From positions 1 through 15,033 of the forward strand of contig JAJXTB010000065.1 of assembly GCA_021784205.1 (NCBI GenBank): 15,033 bases of DNA, in the 5' to 3' direction. This document shows positions 1-6,122 of the stretch, one piece after another. The DNA comes from Actinomycetes bacterium. GTDB taxonomy: Bacteria > Actinomycetota > Acidimicrobiia > Acidimicrobiales > RAAP-2. Position numbers and translations under genes: made by a program. Within the stretch, counting starts at the first letter, position 1. Each line of letters opens with the position of its first letter. The notes beneath the pieces were generated by a model. It did not search any database, was not told the origin of the DNA, and saw only the letters and a program-made list of their open reading frames with translations.

Positions 1-2
1 GA

Positions 3-2174
3 TCAGTGCGCGACGACGCGCACGCTGGTCTCTCGTAGCGCCAGGGCACTCACGCGGGCGGCGAAGGCGATCGGGCCAGACTCGCCGTCGTCGAGTTCGC
101 TCGCGGCGAAGTCCTCTCGCGCGACCACCGCGCCGCCTTTGCCGGCGATCGCGCGTGACATCTCCTCGAGCGCCCCGCGGGGATTGACCGAGTAGGTGCA
201 GAAGATCGCGACCTTGCGCGCGGCGAGGCGCGGCAGGCCCTCGATCCAGGCGCGCATCGCGCGCGCCGGGCGGACCCGAGCGAGTACCAGTCCCTCGACC
301 CACGTGCCCACAACGAGCACGTCGGCCGCGGCGATCTCGCGCGGACCGACCTGGTCAATCGGCAAGCACGTCACGTCGAGTCCGCGGGCGTCGCACTGGC
401 TCGCGATCGTCTCGGCCGCCGCGCGGGTCCTTCCCCCTTCGCTCTCGTAACAGACGAGCACCCGCGGCGGCGCCGAGGCGTCGCTCTCGTCGCGCCGTCC
501 AGGGCAAGAGGGCTGCGCATCGAGAATCGCGGCCGCGGCGCGACGGCCCTGCGCCATCGCCTCGACGACGGTGGAGGGTCCGGTCAGGGCGTCTCCAACC
601 ACCCAGAGTCGTTCGCGGTTGGCGAGCGACGCGGCCCACAGGCCCGACTCGCGCGCCAGCGCGAGCGCGCCCACCGCGGAGTGGTTCGCGTAGGCCGAGG
701 CCGGTCCCGCGAGGATCCCGCTCGCGCGCCAGCGCTCGTCGGGGATGTTCGGCGCGCTCTTGCGCATGGGCGTGCCGGGCAGGGCCGCGGTGAAGCTCGC
801 GTCGTTGCGATAGCCCATCGCCATTACCACCAGGGACACCTCGAGGAACTCGTGATCCTCGACCTGCACCGAGGGTGGGCGCTTGGCGCTCGACTGCTCG
901 GTGCGCGACAACTCGGCGCGCGCCACGCGACCCTCGCGCGCGTGCAGCGCCGCCAGCGTGCGGTTGAAGCGGACCTCGACGCCCTCGTGACGGGCCTCGG
1001 CGAGTTCGTCGGGGCGCGCGAGCGCGAAGCGCTCGTCGAGCCAGTCCACGCAGGTCGCGGCGAGATCGAGGCGGCGCGCGAGACGCGCGACGTCCATCGC
1101 GGTATTGCCCGCGCCGAGCACCAGCACGTGCGCGCCGCGCGCCACGCCCAGCTGGGCGAGGAAAGCCGCCACGTCGCCGCCCGACTCGAGGGCGACCTTG
1201 GCCCCCTGTAGGAAGGTCGTCGCGTCGGTGACCCCGTCGCTGTCGGATCCGGGCACCGAGAGACGCATCGGCGCGCCCGCCCCGTTGGCGACGATCAGGG
1301 CGTCGTGCACGTTGAGGAGCAGATCGAGGTCACCGGCCCCGATCGCCGTGTTGAGGACGAGCTCGACGCCGGCCTCCTCGAGCTGGCGCCACGGACGGCG
1401 CGCGACGTCGTCGGGCAGGGTGAAGTCGGGCATGCCCCAGACGGGCAGCCCGCCCGGCGCGCTGTCACGCTCGTAGACCGTCACCGCGCAGCCCGCCTCT
1501 ATGAGCTCCCAGGCGGCACCGGCGCCAGCCGGGCCCGATCCCACGATGCCCACCGAGAGGTTGCTCGACGGCTCTATTCGGGGGGTGGGAACCTCGACCT
1601 GCTCGGTCACGAATCGCTCCAGGCGTCCGATCGCGACGGGAGCGCCGCCGGCGAGGGACCACGAGCACGCGCCCTCACACTGGGCCGACTGGTTGCACAC
1701 CCGCGAGCAGATGTCCGGCAGGGACGTGGTGCGCGCGAGGATCTCGTGGGCGAGGTCGAAGTCCTGGAGACGGATCGCTCCAATGAAGCCTGGGATGTCG
1801 TTGTGCGCCGGGCATCCTCGCACGCACGTCGGGTCCAGGCAGGTGAGGCAGCGCTCCGCCTCGGCCAGGGCCGCGGCGAGGTCGGAGAAGCCCACGCGGG
1901 TCTCAGCGACGTCGCCCACCAGCGACACCGGGTGGTGCAGCGGCGGGTCGACGCGCTCGGCCACGAGCAGCGGTCCCTCGACGGTGATCGCGCCGAAGGG
2001 GCACGTGCGCACGCACTGGCGACAGCCCACGCACGCGTCGTCGTCGGCGACCGCCGTCCAGGTGGCGAGATCCATGGAGAGAGCGCCCTGCGGGCAGCGG
2101 ATGACGCACTCCTGGCAGCCGGCGCAGCGGTCGGCGATAACGGTCACGTGGACCGGGGTTTCGAGAACGGTCAT
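3..2174 (-). CDS. Ferredoxin / GltD-like FAD-NAD(P) oxidoreductase / flavodoxin fusion protein
   Basis: This 723-residue protein is predicted to be a soluble electron-transfer enzyme linking NAD(P)H, iron-sulfur and flavin carriers. Residues 17-58 hold two [4Fe-4S] motifs (C17, C20, C23, C27 and C48, C51, C54, C58). Residues 109-170 carry the GltD/NfnB-type cysteine sets (C109-x2-C-x4-C-x3-C121 and C156-x3-C-x5-C-x3-C170). The FAD-binding GSGPAG is at 212-217, the NAD(P)-binding GAGNTA at 354-359, and a second FAD motif (VVGDA) near 526-530. Residues about 571-715 look like a flavodoxin domain, with a phosphate-loop-like ESEGGRT at 577-583. The frame stays open far upstream, but I chose ATG 2174 because AGGAGGGA lies two bases before it and the ferredoxin domain begins directly after it. 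The Shine-Dalgarno overlaps the TAG stop of the upstream polyferredoxin gene, so the two are probably coupled. Domain calls are firm. Substrate and direction of electron flow are unknown. Confidence 0.88.
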   Translation of the reverse strand: MTVLETPVHVTVIADRCAGCQECVIRCPQGALSMDLATWTAVADDDACVGCRQCVRTCPFGAITVEGPLLVAERVDPPLHHPVSLVGDVAETRVGFSDLAAALAEAERCLTCLDPTCVRGCPAHNDIPGFIGAIRLQDFDLAHEILARTTSLPDICSRVCNQSAQCEGACSWSLAGGAPVAIGRLERFVTEQVEVPTPRIEPSSNLSVGIVGSGPAGAGAAWELIEAGCAVTVYERDSAPGGLPVWGMPDFTLPDDVARRPWRQLEEAGVELVLNTAIGAGDLDLLLNVHDALIVANGAGAPMRLSVPGSDSDGVTDATTFLQGAKVALESGGDVAAFLAQLGVARGAHVLVLGAGNTAMDVARLARRLDLAATCVDWLDERFALARPDELAEARHEGVEVRFNRTLAALHAREGRVARAELSRTEQSSAKRPPSVQVEDHEFLEVSLVVMAMGYRNDASFTAALPGTPMRKSAPNIPDERWRASGILAGPASAYANHSAVGALALARESGLWAASLANRERLWVVGDALTGPSTVVEAMAQGRRAAAAILDAQPSCPGRRDESDASAPPRVLVCYESEGGRTRAAAETIASQCDARGLDVTCLPIDQVGPREIAAADVLVVGTWVEGLVLARVRPARAMRAWIEGLPRLAARKVAIFCTYSVNPRGALEEMSRAIAGKGGAVVAREDFAASELDDGESGPIAFAARVSALALRETSVRVVAH

Positions 2175-2176
2175 GG

Positions 2177-2185
2177 TCCCTCCTA
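2177..2185 (-). promoter_or_regulatory. Shine-Dalgarno overlapping the upstream stop codon
   Basis: Read on the minus strand, TAGGAGGGACCATG contains the TAG stop of the polyferredoxin gene, an AGGAGGGA ribosome-binding site that shares the AG of that stop, and the ATG of the flavo-iron-sulfur gene. This fixes the start at 2174 and suggests translational coupling with matched output of the two proteins. Confidence 0.85.
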
Positions 2186-3751
2186 GTCCGCGGCGTTCAT
2201 CAGCACGTACAGCACGGCGGCGGCGATCCCGCACACCAACGCGAAGGTGGCGGCGCTCACCTGGACGCGGCGCCGGCTGGTGGCGATTCCCGCCAGGTCG
2301 CGTCCGGCGATGCGCCAGCTGGTGTACATCGCGGCCAGGGTGCCGGCCGCGATGACGCCGACCTGGACCGCGATGATCCCGGAGTTCGAGCCGATGATCG
2401 AGGTGTTGTAGAGCGACGACGACGTCGAGCCCGCGCCGAAGAGGTGGCCCACCGCGGGCACTACCCGGGTGGCGTGCTGGAAGAACTTGGGCAGCTGGCG
2501 CGCGAAGTAGTCGGCGCCGACCACGGGGATGACCCCGTACATCAGTGGCACGAAGTACAGGCGAAAGCGGCTCGTGCGATCCACAAAGGAGGTCCCACTC
2601 GCGGGCACGATCGCGTCGCGTCGGCCCACCAGCGCTTGAATCACGCGCGAGGCTCCCGCCATCGCCAAGGCCACGAGTGCGATCACGCCGAGGTAGTCGA
2701 GGGGGTTCGGGTACTGGGGGAAGTTGGTGTGCGCGTTGAGCCAGTTGTCGAGCGAGGCGAAGAACGTCAGCGCGTTGAGCTGCTGGTAGATCACGAGGCC
2801 CCAGAGCAGGGCGACCGACCAGGCCACGTCGGCGCGCCGGCGCGAGGGCGCGATCACCGACGTGAGGGGCTTTTGCACGTAGAGGCCGATGTTGTCGCTG
2901 GGACAGGCCTTGTAGCACTCGCTGCACAGCCCGCAGGTCAGGTTGGAGTCGGCGCTGCCGGGCCAGGTGTACCACGGGCAGCCGAACCCATCGGCGTCGC
3001 CGCGCATGCAGCTCTTGGTCTCACACGACAGGCACACGTCGCGGTCGCGCGTGCGAAAGCCGGCGACCGAACCCATCGATCCGACCGTGCCGATGATCGA
3101 GGTGAGCGGGCAGACGTAGCGACAGAAGCTGCGCCGCTCGAAGAGCAAGAAGAAGAGCAGGGCGCTGCCGACGATGCCGAGCACCATGTAACTAGTCGCG
3201 GCCGGGTTGCCCGGACCGGCAATGTTGAAGAACTCCTCGATCCAGGTGAGCAGCAAGAAGGCCCCCACCGAGATTAGGAAGCCGTACTGGCCGACCTTGG
3301 CGGGAAACTTGAGTCCGAGGCCGATCGGCTTGGTCGTGCGCTTCCAGAACGTGTGGCGCTGGACCCACTCGCCGAATCCCCCGAAGGGGCACATCGCGCA
3401 CCACGCGCGCCCGACCACGACCATCATCACGAAGACGAGGCAGAACCAGATGTACCAGGTGATCGCGGTGGCGAAGTTGAGACCGGGCACCACCGTGCCC
3501 AGCAGGCCGATGCCGATGACCAGCCAGAAAATGATCTGGTTGGGCAGGATGAGCAGGAACTGGAGCTTGCGATTGTGCAGCAGACGCGCAACGCGCGGGT
3601 TTGCTGCGATGTCAAGACCCGGTGACGGGTCGGTCGCGGCGAAGCGCTCGCCCGGCTCTTCGGGGGCCCGCGTGCGGATCGCCACCGCGATCGGGTCGAT
3701 CAGGTGAACGTCGCGTGGGGCGATGCCCTCGTGTTGCGCTTTGAGAACCAT
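2183..3751 (-). CDS. Membrane polyferredoxin, NapH/NosR-like 4Fe-4S protein
   Basis: This 522-residue membrane protein should pass electrons between the quinone pool and soluble iron-sulfur partners. An N-terminal segment of about 65 residues precedes hydrophobic helices near 66-90, 93-114, 155-170 and 187-204. Two CxxxCP-like or CxxCP motifs sit at helix ends (C118-x2-C121-P and C210-x3-C214-P), as in the Fer4_5/NapH family. A cytoplasmic-type ferredoxin region follows, with C240, C243, C248, C258 and the classic C273-x2-C-x2-C-x3-C283-P. More helices lie near 310-332, 351-372, 397-415, 455-477 and 498-517. The ATG at 3751 is supported by GGAGGGG two bases upstream. It is the first gene of a two-gene unit with the flavo-iron-sulfur enzyme and is divergent from a two-component system. 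It is longer than plain NapH and lacks any visible FMN-binding domain of full NosR. The partner and quinone specificity are not shown. Confidence 0.85.
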   Translation of the reverse strand: MVLKAQHEGIAPRDVHLIDPIAVAIRTRAPEEPGERFAATDPSPGLDIAANPRVARLLHNRKLQFLLILPNQIIFWLVIGIGLLGTVVPGLNFATAITWYIWFCLVFVMMVVVGRAWCAMCPFGGFGEWVQRHTFWKRTTKPIGLGLKFPAKVGQYGFLISVGAFLLLTWIEEFFNIAGPGNPAATSYMVLGIVGSALLFFLLFERRSFCRYVCPLTSIIGTVGSMGSVAGFRTRDRDVCLSCETKSCMRGDADGFGCPWYTWPGSADSNLTCGLCSECYKACPSDNIGLYVQKPLTSVIAPSRRRADVAWSVALLWGLVIYQQLNALTFFASLDNWLNAHTNFPQYPNPLDYLGVIALVALAMAGASRVIQALVGRRDAIVPASGTSFVDRTSRFRLYFVPLMYGVIPVVGADYFARQLPKFFQHATRVVPAVGHLFGAGSTSSSLYNTSIIGSNSGIIAVQVGVIAAGTLAAMYTSWRIAGRDLAGIATSRRRVQVSAATFALVCGIAAAVLYVLMNAAD

Positions 3752-3753
3752 GG

Positions 3754-3760
3754 CCCCTCC
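3754..3760 (-). promoter_or_regulatory. Ribosome-binding site of the polyferredoxin gene
   Basis: GGAGGGG ends two bases before the ATG at 3751 on the minus strand, so it decides that start. Confidence 0.75.
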
Positions 3761-3780
3761 GTTATCTGTAGTTCACCGCT

Positions 3781-3842
3781 GCACTACTACGTACTAACTA
3801 AATTTATACCGTAGAACTACTGGTATAGTTAAGTACTACCAC
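3781..3842. promoter_or_regulatory. AT-rich dyad-symmetric control region between divergent units
   Basis: This stretch is conspicuously AT-rich in a GC-rich window. Its core is a near-perfect palindrome, with arms TATACCGTAG (3805-3814) and CTACTGGTATA (3817-3827) around AA and one unpaired base. Outside it, GTACTAACTA (3791-3800) and TAGTTAAGTAC (3826-3836) form a second imperfect inverted pair. ACTAC/GTAGT half-sites recur, including GTAGTTC at 3768-3774 and its inverse GAACTAC at 3814-3820. Possible -10 boxes are TATAAA for the minus strand (3808-3803) and TATAGT for the plus strand (3824-3829), both without strong -35 boxes. The layout suits an operator for a dimeric regulator acting on both units. 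The adjacent NarL/FixJ regulator is the natural candidate, by inference only. Confidence 0.6.
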
Positions 3843-3845
3843 TGA

Positions 3846-3857
3846 AGTGAGATCACT
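3846..3857. promoter_or_regulatory. Short palindrome AGTGA-GA-TCACT
   Basis: Two perfect 5-base arms flank GA. The site lies 22 to 30 bases upstream of a TANNNT hexamer (TAAGGT, 3871-3876) that could be the -10 box of the response-regulator gene. It could be a regulator half-site pair near the -35 region. No family can be assigned. Confidence 0.3.
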
Positions 3858-3975
3858 GTCAAGCACGGCATAAGGTCCCTAGACCCTAGGAAGGGGTCAG
3901 TGAGAGACTGCGAACAGACGACAGACCGGGGGCATCAGTGAAACTCCGTAGTCACCCGACGCCATTGGAGGACTC

Positions 3976-4692
3976 GTGAGCGACCTCACCGCGCCCGACG
4001 CCCCCACCGAGGGCGACGCCGAACGACGCCGACGAATCCGCGTCGTGATCGTCGACGACCACGCGCTGGTGCGCGAGGGAACCCGCCAGATCCTTGAGAT
4101 GGCTCCCGACCTGGACGTGGTCGCGGTGGCGGGCTCGGCCGAGGAGGCCCTCGAGATTCTCGCCGAGCGACCCACCGACGTCGCTCTGGTCGACATCAAC
4201 CTGCCGGGCCTGTCCGGTCTCGACCTTGCGCGCGAGGCCGCTCAGCGCTGGCCGAGCGTGCACGTGCTGATCCTCTCGGCCTTCGACGAGCACGCCTACG
4301 TGACCGAGGCGCTCGAACTCGGGGTGAGCGGGTACCTGCTCAAGACCACGAGCGGGCGCGAACTGATCGACGCGGTACGCGCGGTCTCCGACGGGATCTT
4401 CGTGCTGGACCGCGCGGTCTCCCAGCGGCTTATCCGGCGACGTCGACGCGGCCCCGAGGCCCTCGCCGCCCTGACGCGCCGAGAGACTGACGTGCTCGAA
4501 CTGCTCGCGCGGGGACGATCGAACAAGCAGATCGCCGCCTCCTTGGGCCTGGGCCTTCGCACGGTCGAAAGCCACGTCTCGAACCTGCTCGGCAAGCTCG
4601 GCGTGAACTCGCGCACCGAAGCGGTCACCTACGCGCTCAATCACCGCCTCGTGAGCCCGCGAAGCTATGACGACCTCGACGACGCAGATTAG
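3976..4692 (+). CDS. NarL/FixJ-family response regulator
   Basis: This 238-residue DNA-binding response regulator has a receiver domain at about 21-137, with acidic pocket D27/D28, phospho-acceptor D73 in LVDINLPG, switch residue S101 and conserved K123. After a basic linker (RRRRR near 154-158), the LuxR-type helix-turn-helix spans about 166-222 and includes the typical LTRRETDVL start and RTVESHVSNLLGKLG recognition region. The GTG at 3976 is preceded by GGAGGA at 3967-3972. The histidine kinase begins 26 bases before this gene ends, in another frame, so the two form one operon and almost certainly a cognate pair. It is divergent from the polyferredoxin gene, with a palindromic region between. 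It probably regulates that unit and perhaps itself. This is inferred from position, not from a proven site. Confidence 0.93.
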   Translation: MSDLTAPDAPTEGDAERRRRIRVVIVDDHALVREGTRQILEMAPDLDVVAVAGSAEEALEILAERPTDVALVDINLPGLSGLDLAREAAQRWPSVHVLILSAFDEHAYVTEALELGVSGYLLKTTSGRELIDAVRAVSDGIFVLDRAVSQRLIRRRRRGPEALAALTRRETDVLELLARGRSNKQIAASLGLGLRTVESHVSNLLGKLGVNSRTEAVTYALNHRLVSPRSYDDLDDAD

Positions 4693-6094
4693 CTACCCCT
4701 CCGCGCTGGGGCGCATCATCCACCCGCCGCTGCGCGAGCCGCGATTCTGGATGATCCAGGCGGTCGTGCTGGTGATCGTGGTGGCGCACTTCTTCCTCGA
4801 CTTCAATCCCCATCTGGCGGGCGGGTCCCTCGCCCCGGCGATCCCCGTGGCCATCTTGGTGCTGCCCATCGGATACGCCGGCCTGCAGTTCGGACTCGCC
4901 GGCTCCTTCGCCACGGCGGTGTGGGCGACGTTTCTCTGGCTGCCCGACCTGCTGCTGCCCCACAACGAGGGCCACACGGGCTCGGACCTGGTCAACCTCG
5001 CGATCGTCTTGTTCGTGTCCTTCGTCTTTGGCCAGCGAATGGAGTCCGAGCGCATCACCCACCAGCGCGTCGAGGAGACGACCCGTCGGGCCCTCGCCGT
5101 CGAGGCGGGGTACCACCAGCTCTTCGAGACGAACCGCGCGCCCACCCTCGTGCTCGACGCCGACGACGTCGTGACCGACGCGAACCCCGCCGCGCACGAC
5201 CTGCTCGGCCCTCAGCTGCTCGGACGCTCTGCGCGCACTCTCTTCGAGGGTCAGGAGAATCTGGCGACTCTCTCGGGCCAGGTGGTGAGCCTCGCCAATC
5301 ATCACGACTTTCGCCTCGACGTGATCCGCCTGCCCGGCGGCGTCGACGGCCGCGAACGCCAGGTCACCTTCGAAGACGTCACCCTCGAGCGCACCGAGCA
5401 GCGCCGCGCCCGCGACTTCGCCCAGCGCGTCATCGAGGTCGAAGAGGACCAGCGGCGGCGCCTCTCGCGTGAGCTGCACGACGAGCCCCTCCAACTCTTC
5501 TTGCACCTCGCGCGACGCCTCGAGGTGCTCGCCGGCGATGCCGGGGTGCCGGGACACGTCGCCGCCGGCCTCGACGAGGCCCGTGGCCAGGCCCTCGACG
5601 CCGCGTCGCGACTGCGCTCCCTGGCGCGCGACTTGCGCCCACCCGCGCTCGACCAGCTCGGGCTCGTGCCCGCTCTCTCGAGCCTCGTCGCCGAGATCGA
5701 CGACGGCGAGGGGCCCGAAGCCGACCTGCGCGTGAGCGGCGTGCAGCGTCGACTGCGTCCCGACATCGAACTGGCCGCGTTTCGCATCGTCCAGGAATCC
5801 CTGCGCAACGCCCTGCGCCACGCCGATGCGCGCCACCTCGAGGTACTCGTCTCCTTTGACCACGACCTCGAGCTGCACGTCACCGACGATGGTCGCGGCT
5901 TCGATCCCGCGGAGACGCACTCGGCGACGCCCTCGCCGTCGATGGGCCTCGTCGGCATGGCCGAGCGCGCGCGGCTCCTCGGCGGCGCCCTGAGCGTGCA
6001 CTCCTCGCCGGGTGCGGGCACCCGCATCGAGGCAACCCTGCCCCTGAGCGAGACTGCGACGCCGTCGACGACTTTCCAGACGCCGACGCGGTAG
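4667..6094 (+). CDS. Sensor histidine kinase, four membrane segments plus PAS (HPK7/NarX-DegS type)
   Basis: This 475-residue kinase should phosphorylate the NarL-type regulator encoded just upstream. Four hydrophobic segments lie near 28-46, 55-72, 74-92 and 106-122, with very short loops, so there is no real extracytoplasmic sensor domain. A PAS-like region follows at about 145-240 (LVLDADDVVTDANPAA is typical). The HisKA_3 dimerisation domain contains RRRLSRELHDEP, with phospho-acceptor H271. The ATPase domain shows the N box around N381 (ESLRNALRHA), DDGRGFD at 407-413 and GLVGMAERARLLGG at 427-440. The start at ATG 4667 lies inside the response-regulator gene, a 26-base overlap that suggests coupled translation. 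The signal is unknown. The membrane bundle or PAS could sense quinone redox state, oxygen or a membrane state. No heme- or cysteine-based sensing motif is obvious. Confidence 0.92.
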   Translation: MTTSTTQISYPSALGRIIHPPLREPRFWMIQAVVLVIVVAHFFLDFNPHLAGGSLAPAIPVAILVLPIGYAGLQFGLAGSFATAVWATFLWLPDLLLPHNEGHTGSDLVNLAIVLFVSFVFGQRMESERITHQRVEETTRRALAVEAGYHQLFETNRAPTLVLDADDVVTDANPAAHDLLGPQLLGRSARTLFEGQENLATLSGQVVSLANHHDFRLDVIRLPGGVDGRERQVTFEDVTLERTEQRRARDFAQRVIEVEEDQRRRLSRELHDEPLQLFLHLARRLEVLAGDAGVPGHVAAGLDEARGQALDAASRLRSLARDLRPPALDQLGLVPALSSLVAEIDDGEGPEADLRVSGVQRRLRPDIELAAFRIVQESLRNALRHADARHLEVLVSFDHDLELHVTDDGRGFDPAETHSATPSPSMGLVGMAERARLLGGALSVHSSPGAGTRIEATLPLSETATPSTTFQTPTR

Positions 6095-6110
6095 GCCACG
6101 ACGGGCTCGC

Positions 6111-6116
6111 TAGCGT
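6111..6116 (+). promoter_or_regulatory. TANNNT -10 box of a leaderless transcript (TAGCGT)
   Basis: TAGCGT ends exactly six bases before ATG 6123, so transcription would begin at or next to the start codon. No Shine-Dalgarno is visible and no clear -35 lies at the usual distance. Confidence 0.6.
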
Positions 6117-6122
6117 AGACCC

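Noticed and set aside
2175..2975. Upstream extension of the flavo-iron-sulfur reading frame to 2975
   Set aside because: It runs antiparallel-free but in another frame across the polyferredoxin gene, has low-complexity Arg/Pro-rich content, and the real start at 2174 has a strong ribosome-binding site and a domain start.
3846..3857. CRP/FNR-type operator at the AGTGA-GA-TCACT palindrome
   Set aside because: Classical CRP sites have six bases between TGTGA and TCACA. Here only two separate the arms, so that assignment does not hold.
3867..3890. Full DosR box upstream of the response regulator
   Set aside because: Only the GGGAC half is recognisable. The second half does not match well enough to call a site.
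4637..6001. Long minus-strand open frame antisense to the kinase
   Set aside because: High GC keeps antisense frames open. The composition lacks any recognisable domain, while the plus strand encodes a complete kinase.
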